Counted from the stretch's first letter, positions 8,512-17,790 are shown. The stretch is 64,000 bases of DNA from Arachnia propionica (GCF_037055325.1 NZ_CP146373.1:3224001-3288000); one strand, 5' to 3'. Notes: generated from the letters alone by a model not told the origin. Numbers and translations are program-made.

Positions 8512-11040
8512 ATGATTGAGCTACCGCGAGAAGCGGTGACAGCACCAGACGAGAAGATCCTCCGCACCGCGACGGATTCATGGTCCGCCCGGCACAATCC
8601 CGCGAAGGGCATCGGACTGCTCGGAGCCGCGGTCGGTGTGCTCTGCCTCACCTCCTGCGAATCCGGTGGCGGCCAGCCGGGAAGCCACACGGGCGGGGAG
8701 GCGAACCTCCCGCTACCCGACCTCGGATCCGTCTCCTTCCTCGGCCTGCCAGGCAACGTGCTGCTCGGCCTCGGGCTGGTCGTGTGCGCCCTCGGCCTGG
8801 GGTTCGGGATCATCACCTACTCGCAGCTGAGCCGCATGCCCGTGCACACAGCGATGCGGGAGGTCTCCGAGCTGATCTACACCACCTGCAAGACCTACCT
8901 GAAACAGCAGGGCCGGTTCCTGATGCTGCTGTGGGCCTTCATCGCCGCCATCATCGTCGTCTACTACCTGTTCCTCGTCGACTTCGGGGTGGGCAGGACG
9001 GCCGTGGTGATCCTGTTCTCGCTGATCGGCATGGGCGGCAGCTACGCGGTGGCCTGGTACGGCATCCGCGTCAACACCCTGGCCAACTCCCGCACCGCGC
9101 ACGCCGCGATGTCCGGGCGTCCCTATCCCTGCCACGACATCCCGCTGCGCTCCGGGATGAGCATCGGCATGGTGCTGATCTCCGTCGAACTGGCGATGAT
9201 GCTGGTTATCATGGTGTTCCTGCCCGGCGAGATCGCGGGTTCGTGTTTCATCGGCTTCGCGATCGGTGAATCGCTGGGCGCGTCGGCGCTGCGCATCGCC
9301 GGCGGGATCTTCACCAAGATCGCCGACATCGGCGCCGACCTGATGAAGATCGTCTTCCACATCAAGGAGGACGATGCCCGCAACCCCGGCGTGATCGCCG
9401 ACTGCACAGGCGACAACGCCGGCGACTCCGTCGGTCCCTCGGCAGATGGTTTCGAAACCTACGGCGTGACCGGTGTGGCACTGATCACCTTCATCCTCCT
9501 CGGCGTCCAGGACCAGACGGTGCAGGTGCAGCTGCTGGTGTGGATCTTCGTGATCCGCGCCGTGATGGTGGTGGCCTCCGGGATCTCGTACTTCGTCAAC
9601 GCCACCATCACCCGCGCCCGCTACCGCGACGCCGCCGAAATGGATTTCGAGGCTCCCCTGACGTCGCTGGTGTGGCTGACCTCGGTGCTGTGCATCGCCT
9701 GCACCTTCGGCACCTCCGCGGCGCTGATCGGCGGCCTGCCCGACGGGATGTGGTGGAAACTGTCGCTGATCGTCAGCTGCGGCACCCTAGCCGGGGCGCT
9801 CATCCCGGAGCTGGTGAAGGTGTTCACCTCCACCAATGCCCGCCACACCCGCGAGGTCGTGGTCTCCTCCAACCAGGGCGGGGCGTCGCTGAACATCCTC
9901 TCCGGCCTGGTGGCCGGCAACTTCTCCGGCTACTGGATCGGGCTGGCGATCACCGGATTGATGGGGGTGAGCTTCCTCATCTCGACCATGGGGCTGGACC
10001 AGCTCATGATCGCCCCCGCGGTGTTCGCGTTCGGTCTGGTCGCGTTCGGTTTCCTGGGCATGGGACCCGTGACGATCGCCGTCGACTCCTACGGCCCCGT
10101 CACCGACAACGCCCAGTCGGTGTTCGAACTGTCCACCATCGAGGAGATCCCCAGCATCGAGGAGGAGCTGGAACGTGACCACGGCATCCGGCCCGACTTC
10201 GAACGCGCCAAACGCTTCCTCGAGGCCAACGACGGCGCGGGCAACACCTTCAAGGCGACGGCGAAACCGGTGCTGATCGGCACCGCCGTGGTGGGGGCCA
10301 CCACCATGATCTTCTCCATCATCATGAAACTCACCGGCGGCCTGCAGAACGAGCTGGCGAAATCGAACCTGTCACTGCTGCACGCCCCATTCCTGCTGGG
10401 CCTGCTGCTGGGCGGCGCGGTGATCTACTGGTTCACGGGCGCCTCCATGCAGGCCGTCACCACGGGCGCCTACCGGGCCGTGGAGTTCATCAAACAGAAC
10501 CTGCGCCTCGACGGCGAGACGAAGGCCTCCGCCCAAGACTCCAACAAAGTGGTCGAGATCTGCACCCAGTACGCCCAGAAGGGCATGTTCAACATCTTCC
10601 TGGGCGTGTTCTTCGCCTCCTTGGCGTTCGCCTTCGCCGAACCGTACCTGTTCATCGGGTTCCTCGTCGCGATGGCGCTGTTCGGGCTCTACCAGGCCAT
10701 CTTCATGGCGAACGCCGGTGGCGCCTGGGACAACGCGAAGAAACTCGTCGAGGTGGATCTCGACGCGAAAAACACGCCGCTGCACGACGCCACCGTCGTG
10801 GGTGACACCGTCGGTGACCCCTACAAGGACACCTCCTCGGTGGCGCTCAACCCGGTGATCAAGTTCTCGACGCTATTCGGGCTGCTGGCCGTCGAACTTG
10901 CCACCGCGATCACCGCCCAAGGCTTGGGTGTGCTGGCCCACGTCCTGGCCGCGGTGTTCCTGCTCGTCTCCGCCTTCTTCTGCTACCGCTCCTTCTACGG
11001 CATGCGGATCGGCGAGAGGATCGAGGACATCAAGGTCTGA
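8512..11040 (+). CDS. hppA: Membrane-bound proton-translocating pyrophosphatase (K+-independent type)
   Basis: 842 aa, with about sixteen membrane helices. It hydrolyses pyrophosphate and pumps protons across the cytoplasmic membrane. The active-site signatures are present: DIGADLMK with IKEDDARNPGVIADC, then GDNAGDSVGPSADGFETYG. The C-terminal acidic site has GGAWDNAKK and the DTVGDPYKDTSS motif. At residue 581, GNTFKA carries Lys where K+-dependent enzymes have Ala, so this is the K+-independent class. The protein is longer than most relatives because of an N-terminal extension of about 80 residues. That extension contains a hydrophobic segment ending LTSC (Cys49), a possible lipobox or simply an extra helix. 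The ATG at 8512 has GAGGGAG upstream. Confidence 0.95.
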   Translation: MIELPREAVTAPDEKILRTATDSWSARHNPAKGIGLLGAAVGVLCLTSCESGGGQPGSHTGGEANLPLPDLGSVSFLGLPGNVLLGLGLVVCALGLGFGIITYSQLSRMPVHTAMREVSELIYTTCKTYLKQQGRFLMLLWAFIAAIIVVYYLFLVDFGVGRTAVVILFSLIGMGGSYAVAWYGIRVNTLANSRTAHAAMSGRPYPCHDIPLRSGMSIGMVLISVELAMMLVIMVFLPGEIAGSCFIGFAIGESLGASALRIAGGIFTKIADIGADLMKIVFHIKEDDARNPGVIADCTGDNAGDSVGPSADGFETYGVTGVALITFILLGVQDQTVQVQLLVWIFVIRAVMVVASGISYFVNATITRARYRDAAEMDFEAPLTSLVWLTSVLCIACTFGTSAALIGGLPDGMWWKLSLIVSCGTLAGALIPELVKVFTSTNARHTREVVVSSNQGGASLNILSGLVAGNFSGYWIGLAITGLMGVSFLISTMGLDQLMIAPAVFAFGLVAFGFLGMGPVTIAVDSYGPVTDNAQSVFELSTIEEIPSIEEELERDHGIRPDFERAKRFLEANDGAGNTFKATAKPVLIGTAVVGATTMIFSIIMKLTGGLQNELAKSNLSLLHAPFLLGLLLGGAVIYWFTGASMQAVTTGAYRAVEFIKQNLRLDGETKASAQDSNKVVEICTQYAQKGMFNIFLGVFFASLAFAFAEPYLFIGFLVAMALFGLYQAIFMANAGGAWDNAKKLVEVDLDAKNTPLHDATVVGDTVGDPYKDTSSVALNPVIKFSTLFGLLAVELATAITAQGLGVLAHVLAAVFLLVSAFFCYRSFYGMRIGERIEDIKV

Positions 11041-11050
11041 GGCCTGCCAC

Positions 11051-11084
11051 GGGTGAGGCCGGGACCCGACACCCCGCCTCACCC
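11051..11084 (+). terminator. Hairpin after hppA
   Basis: GGGTGAGGC (11051-11059) pairs with GCCTCACCC (11076-11084), starting ten bases past the hppA stop. There is no strong T-tract, only CTCCGTCC, so termination strength is uncertain. Confidence 0.5.
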
Positions 11085-11156
11085 TCCGTCCATTCAGGGC
11101 CGGAGATGTGCAAGAGTGGTTGGTGATCGAGTGCGTCCGCGTGGAGAGGAACCATC

Positions 11157-11651
11157 ATGAGCAATCCGCAGTACCCCCACGACCCGTACGGCGGCGACCA
11201 GCAGGGAAACGTCTGGGAGCAGTCGCAGCCCACCGGAAACGTCTGGGATCCACAGGCCACGGACGCCTGGAATCAACAGGCGGTCTCCAGCGACTCCCCA
11301 CACGGGCTGCCACCCTCCCCCTCCCCGGGAGGACCCATGGGCCAGTCCGCACCCCCGCCCCAACAGCAGCCACCGCAGTACCAACCCCGCCCGAGTAACG
11401 CCTTCGCCACCTTGTTCGACTTCGGTTTCGCGCATCGCACGAGCATCGCGGCCCTCAAGACGATTCACCTGCTCGGCACCGTCACAGCGGCCCTCCTTGC
11501 GGTCGCGATCCTCGTCATCGGATTCACCGGCCAGAACACACTGCTCATGATCGTGGCACCATTCCTGGCGGTTTTCGTGTTTATCACCACTGTGGCCGTC
11601 ATCCGTGTGATACTGGAGACATATCGGGCCGTCACAGGAGAGCCCGACTGA
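11157..11651 (+). CDS. DUF4282 membrane protein with Pro/Gln-rich N-terminus
   Basis: 164 aa. Residues 1-80 are low-complexity and rich in Gln, Pro, Ser and Gly (repeats of GNVWxxQ and PPPQQQPPQ), likely a disordered cytoplasmic tail. Residues 83-164 match DUF4282: ATLFDFGFAHRTSIAALK, then two hydrophobic segments (LLGTVTAALLAVAILVIGF and MIVAPFLAVFVFITTVAVI) and the conserved tail RVILETYRAV. Such proteins are widespread in actinobacteria and of unknown role. It is monocistronic, bounded by hairpins on both sides, with GAGAGGA upstream of ATG 11157. Confidence 0.8.
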   Translation: MSNPQYPHDPYGGDQQGNVWEQSQPTGNVWDPQATDAWNQQAVSSDSPHGLPPSPSPGGPMGQSAPPPQQQPPQYQPRPSNAFATLFDFGFAHRTSIAALKTIHLLGTVTAALLAVAILVIGFTGQNTLLMIVAPFLAVFVFITTVAVIRVILETYRAVTGEPD

Positions 11652-11656
11652 GGACC

Positions 11657-11701
11657 GGTTGGGCCGGGCCACACACGACAGAGACTCAGCCTGGCCCAAC
11701 C
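11657..11701 (+). terminator. Hairpin after DUF4282 gene
   Basis: GGTTGGGCC (11657-11665) and GGCCCAACC (11693-11701) form a perfect 9-bp stem with a 27-base loop, followed by TTCATC. The loop is long for a strong intrinsic terminator. Confidence 0.45.
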
Positions 11702-11766
11702 TTCATCACCCACACGTCCTTGAAGGAACCCGCCAGTGGAACCACCACAGCCGGTAGGTTGTAGTC

Positions 11767-12894
11767 GTGAGCATCACTGTCAAGACGATCAGCGCCGACG
11801 AGCACCTCGCCTTCGTGGCCGCTCGTGGACAGGCGAGTTTCCTACAGCTTCCCGCCTGGGGGAAAGCGAAACCGGAGTGGCGTTCCGAATCCGTCGGCTT
11901 CTTCGACGGCGACACCCTCACCGGGGTGGGACTCGTCCTGTATCGGCAGCTACCGAAACTGCCCCGCTACCTGGCGTACCTGCCGGAGGGTCCCGTCCTC
12001 GACTGGAACCGTCCCGACGTGGACGCCCACCTGGAGGCGCTCATCGCCCACGCCCGCCGCAACAAGGCGTTTGCCGTGCGGATCGGCCCGACCGTGGTGC
12101 ACCATCGCTGGCTGGCCCCCACCGTGAAGGCGGCCATCGCCGACCCCGAGATCACCGCCCTGTCGCAGGCCACCCCCGACGAGACCACCTTGACCGGAAC
12201 CCGCGTGCTGCGGACCCTGGATCATCTCGGCTGGCAACCCCAGGCGGAGGGTCACGGCTTCGCCGCCGGGCAACCGAAGTTCAACTATCAGCTGCGCCTG
12301 ACCGACGCCGAGGGAACACCCCTGACCGACGAACAGCTGCTCAAGGGAATGAACCAGCTGTGGCGCCGCAACATCAAGAAAGCCGACAAACTGGGGGTGA
12401 CGGTCACCCGGGGGGAACGCGCCGACCTGGCCCGGTTCCACCACATCTACCTGGAAACCGCCGAACGCGACCACTTCACCGGGCGCGGACTGTCCTACTT
12501 CGAGACCATGTGGGACGCCCTCAACACCGAGGAACCCGACCGGATGCGCGTCTACCTGGCCGAACACGACGGTGACCTGGTGGCGGCCACCACCTTCATT
12601 CGCGTCGGTACCCACGCCTGGTACTCCTACGGCGCCTCCACAACCGCGAAACGCGAGGTTCGCGGCTCCAACGCCATCCAGTGGCGCATGATGCGCGACG
12701 CCCGCGACGCCGGAGCAGACATCTACGACCTGCGTGGCATCACCGAGGGGCTGGCAGCCGACGATCCGGAGCTGGGACTCATCCAGTTCAAGGCCGGCAC
12801 CGGAGGCGAAGCCGTCGCCTACCTCGGGGAATGGGACAAACCCATCAACTCGTTCCTTCACTTCGCCTTCCAGCAATACCTGAAGCGGCGGTGA
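11767..12894 (+). CDS. FemABX-family peptidyltransferase (interpeptide-bridge or GNAT-fold aminoacyltransferase)
   Basis: 375 aa with the two GNAT-like lobes of the Fem family. Diagnostic elements are FLQLPAWGKAKPEW near the N-terminus, RYLAYLPEGPVLDW, NQLWRRNIKKADKLGV in the centre, FHHIYLETAERDHFTGRGLSYF and the C-terminal GSNAIQWRMMRDARDAGADIYDLRGI. Family members transfer amino acids from aminoacyl-tRNA onto lipid II, building cross-bridges in peptidoglycan. The start is GTG 11767. The next gene, an alanine-racemase-like protein, begins two bases after this stop codon, so both are translated from one message. The pair probably acts in cell-wall precursor synthesis; which amino acid is added is not visible. 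Confidence 0.85.
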   Translation: MSITVKTISADEHLAFVAARGQASFLQLPAWGKAKPEWRSESVGFFDGDTLTGVGLVLYRQLPKLPRYLAYLPEGPVLDWNRPDVDAHLEALIAHARRNKAFAVRIGPTVVHHRWLAPTVKAAIADPEITALSQATPDETTLTGTRVLRTLDHLGWQPQAEGHGFAAGQPKFNYQLRLTDAEGTPLTDEQLLKGMNQLWRRNIKKADKLGVTVTRGERADLARFHHIYLETAERDHFTGRGLSYFETMWDALNTEEPDRMRVYLAEHDGDLVAATTFIRVGTHAWYSYGASTTAKREVRGSNAIQWRMMRDARDAGADIYDLRGITEGLAADDPELGLIQFKAGTGGEAVAYLGEWDKPINSFLHFAFQQYLKRR

Positions 12895-12895
12895 C

Positions 12896-13921
12896 ATGAC
12901 CCTCACGCTGACCATCGACACCCGCGCCTGGCGTGACCACCTCACACACGTCCACGAGGAGTTCCCGGGGCTGGTACCCGTCGCCAAGGGCAACGGCTAC
13001 GGCCTCGGGCTGGACGTCCTGGCCCGCGAGGCCGAACGCCTCAGCAACGACTGCCTGGCGGTCGGCACCGCCCACGAGGTCGCGACGGTCAGGGATGCGG
13101 GATGGTCGCACGACGTGATCGTCCTGAACCCGTGGCGACCCTTCGACGACGCGGCCACGGCCCTGCTCGACGATCCCCGCGTCATCACCGTCGTCTCCCG
13201 CCTCACCGACCTCGACGAGCTGCGCACAGCACATCCGGGCGCCCGGGTGGTGGTAGAGCTCATGACGTCAATGCGCAGACACGGCATCACATCGCAGGAG
13301 ATCGCATCGGTGGATGCCGGGACGTTGGGATTCGAGGGCTGGACCATGCACCTGCCGTTGAAGGGACAGTTCTCGGAGGCCCAGCACCTCGCCTCCGAGG
13401 CCGTGGCCCACCAGCGGGGCGCGGTGTGGGTTTCACACCTGGGAGCAAACGACTATCGCAGGCTCCGCACCCAGCTGGGCGTAGAGACCCGGATGCGGAT
13501 GGGAACCCAGCTGTGGCTGGGGGCCCCGCAGGCCCTGAAAACCACCGCCACCGTCCTCGACGTGCACCGCGTCACCCGCGGCACCCGCTACGGCTACAAC
13601 CAGTCGCGGGCCCCCCGGGACGGCTGGCTGGTGATCGTCAGCGGCGGCACCTCCCACGGCATCGCCCTGTCGGCGCCGTCGCCGGCCCGGTCGCTGCGGC
13701 AGCGGGGTGTGAGCCTGGCACAGGGTGTCCTGGACGCCGCCGGGATCTCGCGGTCGCCGTTCAGCATCGCGGGTCGCAAACCCCCCTTCGCGGAACCCCC
13801 ACACATGCACGCCTCCATGGTGTTCGTCGGGGGCTCGAGCGCCGGGGTCGAGGTCGGCGACGAGATCCCCGTCACCACCCGCCAGACCACCACCACCTGC
13901 GACACACTCGTCTGGAACTGA
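12896..13921 (+). CDS. Alanine-racemase-like PLP protein linked to FemX
   Basis: 341 aa. The N-terminal TIM-barrel motif VPVAKGNGYGLG contains Lys31, the expected pyridoxal-phosphate Schiff base residue. MTSMRRHGI and HLPLKGQ occupy the positions of the barrel's later strands. The C-terminal beta domain has RYGYNQSRAPRDGW, GGTSHGI and the HMHASMVFV segment, parallel to the 'sYG..w', 'GYaDGy' and 'MDq' elements of alanine racemase. It is about 30 residues shorter than typical Alr and several signatures deviate (GTSHGI for GYADGY). It could therefore be a specialised racemase or a non-catalytic relative. Tight coupling to the FemX gene suggests use of its product in peptidoglycan bridge formation. 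Confidence 0.7.
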   Translation: MTLTLTIDTRAWRDHLTHVHEEFPGLVPVAKGNGYGLGLDVLAREAERLSNDCLAVGTAHEVATVRDAGWSHDVIVLNPWRPFDDAATALLDDPRVITVVSRLTDLDELRTAHPGARVVVELMTSMRRHGITSQEIASVDAGTLGFEGWTMHLPLKGQFSEAQHLASEAVAHQRGAVWVSHLGANDYRRLRTQLGVETRMRMGTQLWLGAPQALKTTATVLDVHRVTRGTRYGYNQSRAPRDGWLVIVSGGTSHGIALSAPSPARSLRQRGVSLAQGVLDAAGISRSPFSIAGRKPPFAEPPHMHASMVFVGGSSAGVEVGDEIPVTTRQTTTTCDTLVWN

Positions 13922-13939
13922 CGGGCAGCACCGCCGATC

Positions 13940-14016
13940 GCACGGTTACGCAGCACTCAAGCCGGAAACTGACCCGTTTCGGCTCGATTCCCGGGTTGAG
14001 TGCTGCGCAACCGTGC
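13940..14016. repeat. Large imperfect inverted repeat between convergent genes
   Basis: Arms at 13940-13963 and 13993-14016 are 24 bases long and complementary except at two positions, enclosing a 29-base loop. The structure sits at the meeting point of the converging alanine-racemase-like and GT87-like genes. It supplies the last 20 codons of the GT87-like protein. It could act as a bidirectional terminator, but the length and sequence of the arms also resemble a dispersed palindromic element that inserted near a stop codon. Confidence 0.75.
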
Positions 14017-15345
14017 ACATGAGTTTGCGGCCTCGTTCAGCACACCGCCGATCGGGTCGGCGGCCTGCGGGGTGCGCAGCGGATCGCGGCCCGGGTCGGC
14101 GGCGTCGCGCAGGCAGGAGACGAAGATCCAGACCTCCACGACGATTCGCAGGATGATGGCGGCGAAGTAGATGTTTGGGTTCGAGTTGAGGTGCCCGGCC
14201 AGATGCCCCCAGATCGCGGCCCAATAGATCACCTGGGTGATGGTGAACGCCACCCACTCCGGGCGACCGGGACGCCCCACCAGCAGCGCGAGCAGCAGCC
14301 ACAGCGCGGTCTGGGGAGCGTAGGTGGCGCCGAACAGCACCGTCGGGAACACGAACAGCACCACCACGGTGCCCACGCGTGGCCGATGGCCCCGCAGGTA
14401 CAGCCACGCCACCACGATCAGCAGCAGCAACGCGGTCAGCATCAACCCCAGCGATCCCGCAGCCCGCACCTCCCAGCCGAACAGTTTTCCGAGGTAGAAC
14501 AGCGACCCGTGGGACAGGTTCTTCGTCGCCTCACCCTGGTAGTAGCCGGCGACGGCCTCCCAGTTGAGGATCAGCAACGGCAGGTGCAGCAGCGCGACGG
14601 TGGCCGTCGCGGCTCCGAGAAACGCCCCGGCCCGCCCGGCACGACCCCGCAACGCAAAGGCCGAGGTCACGGCCAACACCACTGCGATCGCCACCAACCC
14701 CGCACACACCGCGAGTCCGAGAACGATCCCCGACCACACCGGTCGTCCCGTGGAGAACAGCAACAGCCCGAGGGCGGTCAGCGAGACCGCAAAAAGGTCC
14801 CACGAGACCAACCCGGAGGCCAGAACAACGGGTGAAGCCGCCAGCCACATCCCGTCCCACGAGCGGCGCCGACCACCCTGCGAGTCGCGACCCATGAAGG
14901 TCTGGCACAGCACCCACAGCAGGAAACACGCGAACAGCAGCACCATGCAGACGGCGTAGAACACCTGTGCGCCGTCGAGCTGGGCCTGGACCTCCAGTGA
15001 CGTGCCGACGGGCGCCCCGAGCAGACCGGAGATACCGATAGCGGCCAGCAGCAACAAACCGAGAAGTGGTGGGTAGCTCATCTGTCCACCGTCGAAGGGG
15101 TGAGCGCCGAGCGCGAATCCGCTGCTCGTCCACGCCAGCGGCACATCCGAGTAGCAGAGCGTGATGAACGCGTTCACCCGGACACCCTCGGTGGTCTGGA
15201 CGCACGGTATCTGCCGCAACGAACAGGCCACGAAAAGCACCGTCGCGACCAACAGCGACCACGGCAGCGGATCGAACCACGGTCCTGAGCGCCGGGCGTA
15301 ACGCCCGGCAGGCCCTCCGAGGCCCTCCAGCAGCGCACTGTTCAT
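13957..15345 (-). CDS. GT87 (DUF2029)-like polytopic membrane glycosyltransferase
   Basis: 462 aa with about eleven membrane helices. The first loop has YSDVPLAWTSSGFALGAHPFDGGQMSYPP, the acidic/aromatic loop expected in the GT87/GT-C fold, where polyprenyl-phosphate sugar donors are used. Mid-protein motifs include LASGLVSWDLFAVSLTALGLL and HLPLLILNWEAVAGYYQGEATKNLSHGS. The gene follows a class A penicillin-binding protein on the same strand (108-bp gap). Mycobacteria have the same neighbourhood (ponA1 followed by a DUF2029 membrane protein), supporting a cell-envelope role. The last residues (STQPGNRAETGQFPA) come from a palindromic repeat and are probably not ancestral. Confidence 0.8.
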   Translation of the reverse strand: MNSALLEGLGGPAGRYARRSGPWFDPLPWSLLVATVLFVACSLRQIPCVQTTEGVRVNAFITLCYSDVPLAWTSSGFALGAHPFDGGQMSYPPLLGLLLLAAIGISGLLGAPVGTSLEVQAQLDGAQVFYAVCMVLLFACFLLWVLCQTFMGRDSQGGRRRSWDGMWLAASPVVLASGLVSWDLFAVSLTALGLLLFSTGRPVWSGIVLGLAVCAGLVAIAVVLAVTSAFALRGRAGRAGAFLGAATATVALLHLPLLILNWEAVAGYYQGEATKNLSHGSLFYLGKLFGWEVRAAGSLGLMLTALLLLIVVAWLYLRGHRPRVGTVVVLFVFPTVLFGATYAPQTALWLLLALLVGRPGRPEWVAFTITQVIYWAAIWGHLAGHLNSNPNIYFAAIILRIVVEVWIFVSCLRDAADPGRDPLRTPQAADPIGGVLNEAANSCARLRSTQPGNRAETGQFPA

Positions 15346-15453
15346 GCGAACACCTTAGAGGCTGCGCGAACAGCTGCCGGAACAGCCAGCACATGCCCTA
15401 CTCCCCGGCGACATGGACACGACAGCGGCTAAGGACGCAGGGACCCGAGGATG

Positions 15454-17790
15454 TCAGTCCTCCTCCCAGCCCCGGCCGTTGTCGCCCCCCTGGCCGTTCT
15501 GGTCTCCCTGCCGGCCACCACCGGGGCCCCGCTCATCGTCGCCGGGATTGGTCGGCAGGTTGTTGTTTCCACCGCCTGTTGGTTGCTGCGTGGCCCTGCC
15601 ATCGTTGCTCGGCTGCTTGGTGGGCCACTGCGACGACCTGCCGCGGGTCGGCTGCGTGGAGGGCGTGACCCGACCCGAATCGGTGGGCTCGGAAGTGGGC
15701 CGCCTGCCCTCAGCCGACGATTCCTCAGTGGGTTGGCCGCTCGGGCTGGGGTGGCCGCTCGGGCTGGGTTGGATGCTCGGGCTGGAACTCTCCGACGGGG
15801 CGATCGACTTCCCCTGGATCGGTTTGGCCTTGTCGAACTGCTTGACCTCCTGCCCCTTGGTGGCGGTCTGCATGTACTCCACCCACGTCGTCAACGGATA
15901 GCCGGAACCGAAGAAGGTCTTGTCCCCGGGTTTCTTGTAGGCATCGAGGTTCTCATTCCCGGAGTCACCGGCGACGTACATGACCGCCGTGGAGATCTGC
16001 CGGGTGTAGCCGACGAACCATGCGGAGGTGATGGTGTCATCGACACCGTTGGTTCCGGTCTTGCCCGCGACGGGACGGTTCAGCTGCGACGCCTTCGCTC
16101 CGGTGCCCTCCTCAACCACGGAGGTCAGCGCGTCCGTGACATTGGCGGCCACGTTCTCCTCGATGGCCTGGGTGGCCTCGTTCTTCGCCTCATAGACGGT
16201 GTTGCCGTTGCGGTCCAGCACCTTCGCCACGAAGTGGGTCTCCTTGCGTTTCCCAGAATCCGCGAGGCTGGCGTAGGCGTTTGCCATGTTGAGCGGGCTC
16301 ACCTCGGCGGCGCCCAGGGCGATGCGGTTGTTGGCATCCCATCCCGCCCCGGTCGGGGCACCCGCGTCGTTGGCGGCCTTGATGACGGCGGCAGGGCCGT
16401 TGTTCATGGATACCGTCATGTCCACGAAGGCTGTGTTGATGGATTCGGCGACTGCCTTGCGCAGCGTCACATCGCCGTACTGCTCACTGAACTCGTTGCG
16501 TACCGGGACGCCTTCACCACGCGGGGTGAACGTGTCGCCCTTGAGGGTGCTGTCAAGGGAGTAGCCGTTGCGCAGACCCGCCACGGTCGCAAACGACTTG
16601 AAGGTGGATGCGGCAGGACGCGGCGTCATCGACCAGTTGCGGGAGTTCGTCGTGTAGTCAGGACCGCCGTACATCGCCAGGACCCCGCCGGTGGCGGTAT
16701 CGACCGACGAAATCGCGACGTGCAGTTGAGACGCATCCTGCTGGGGTTTCGCCTTGGTCGCGGCCTCCTCCGTGTACTTCTGCGCGGTGGCAACGGCGGC
16801 GTCCTGCATGTTCTTGTCGAGGGTAGTGATCACTTTGAGGCCGCCACCTTGCACCTCGGCGTCGCTGTACCCGAGGTTCGACAGTTCCTGCTCCACCTGG
16901 GCCACCAGGAATCCCTTGGGGCCGCCGTAGCGATCGGAGACGGGCACCTCGGGAAACTCGGGGAGGGCGGGATGGGCCGCGTCGTGATCGGCCTGAGTGA
17001 TGTAGCCATTGGCCAGCATCTGATCGAGGACGTACTGGTAGCGCCCCAGGAGCCGTTCCCTGCTCTTCTCACCAGCGGACGGGTTGAGGCCGGCTGGGTT
17101 GTTGAGGATGGCTGCGAGAGTCGCGGCCTCGGACAGGCTGAGTTCGGAGGCCGACTTGAGGAAATACGACTTAGCGGCAGCCTCAATGCCGTAGGCGCCC
17201 CGACCGAAGTAGATGGTGTTGAGGTAGCCCTCCAGGATCTTCTCCTTGGGCACCTCCCGACCCATCTTCATGGCCAGGATCAACTCGCGGATCTTGCGGC
17301 CCGCGGTGCGTTCAGAGCTCAAGTAAAGGATCTTGATGTACTGCTGGGTGATGGTGGAGCCGCCCTGCACGTCACCGCCCCGGGCGATGGTCCACAGGCC
17401 ACGGAACATGCCGGGCAGGGAGAACCCCGGATCGGTGAAGAAGGTGGAGTTCTCAGCCGCCACCACCGCGTCCTTCATCACCTGCGGCATCTTGTCGTAT
17501 TCGAGGGTGATGCGGTTCTGCACGGCCAGGGAGCCGAGCTGCTCCTGCCCGTCGTTGTAATAAATGAAGGTGGTATTGGTGGTGAAGTCGCTATTCGGGT
17601 CCGGTAGCTTCGTCGTCGCATACAGGTACAGGAAAGCACCCACCCCCACCAGGCTCACGACGAGGAACAACACGAGCATCGCCAACCCGGTCCTCGCCAC
17701 AATCTTTCGGGCGCGGGACTTCGGGCGTTTCGATGAGCGACCGCGTTTCTTCTCCGGCTCGGTCGCCGGCTGCTGATCCTGCTGTTCCAT
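15454..17790 (-). CDS. ponA: Bifunctional class A penicillin-binding protein (PBP1A-type)
   Basis: 778 aa from ATG 17790, chosen over a longer in-frame start because the family begins with a short charged cytoplasmic tail (here rich in Lys/Arg/Glu) and one membrane anchor (LAMLVLFLVVSLVGVGAFLY). Residues about 90-270 form the GT51 glycosyltransferase: AAENSTFF, GGSTITQQYIK, GYLNTIYFGRGAYGIEAAA. The transpeptidase domain has the active-site SxxK (PAASTFKSF), SxN (SIN) and KTGTNGV motifs. The C-terminus is a Pro/Ser/Gly-rich disordered tail of about 130 residues with repeats of PSPSGHPSPSGQP. The enzyme polymerises lipid II and cross-links peptidoglycan outside the membrane. Downstream is the GT87-like gene. 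Confidence 0.95.
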   Translation of the reverse strand: MEQQDQQPATEPEKKRGRSSKRPKSRARKIVARTGLAMLVLFLVVSLVGVGAFLYLYATTKLPDPNSDFTTNTTFIYYNDGQEQLGSLAVQNRITLEYDKMPQVMKDAVVAAENSTFFTDPGFSLPGMFRGLWTIARGGDVQGGSTITQQYIKILYLSSERTAGRKIRELILAMKMGREVPKEKILEGYLNTIYFGRGAYGIEAAAKSYFLKSASELSLSEAATLAAILNNPAGLNPSAGEKSRERLLGRYQYVLDQMLANGYITQADHDAAHPALPEFPEVPVSDRYGGPKGFLVAQVEQELSNLGYSDAEVQGGGLKVITTLDKNMQDAAVATAQKYTEEAATKAKPQQDASQLHVAISSVDTATGGVLAMYGGPDYTTNSRNWSMTPRPAASTFKSFATVAGLRNGYSLDSTLKGDTFTPRGEGVPVRNEFSEQYGDVTLRKAVAESINTAFVDMTVSMNNGPAAVIKAANDAGAPTGAGWDANNRIALGAAEVSPLNMANAYASLADSGKRKETHFVAKVLDRNGNTVYEAKNEATQAIEENVAANVTDALTSVVEEGTGAKASQLNRPVAGKTGTNGVDDTITSAWFVGYTRQISTAVMYVAGDSGNENLDAYKKPGDKTFFGSGYPLTTWVEYMQTATKGQEVKQFDKAKPIQGKSIAPSESSSPSIQPSPSGHPSPSGQPTEESSAEGRRPTSEPTDSGRVTPSTQPTRGRSSQWPTKQPSNDGRATQQPTGGGNNNLPTNPGDDERGPGGGRQGDQNGQGGDNGRGWEED

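Noticed and set aside
15451..17607. Long plus-strand open frame of 718 codons opposite ponA
   Set aside because: It is the complement of the clear class A PBP gene; the GC-rich codon bias of ponA keeps the antisense frame open. Its translation has no domain and is rich in Gly/Arg.
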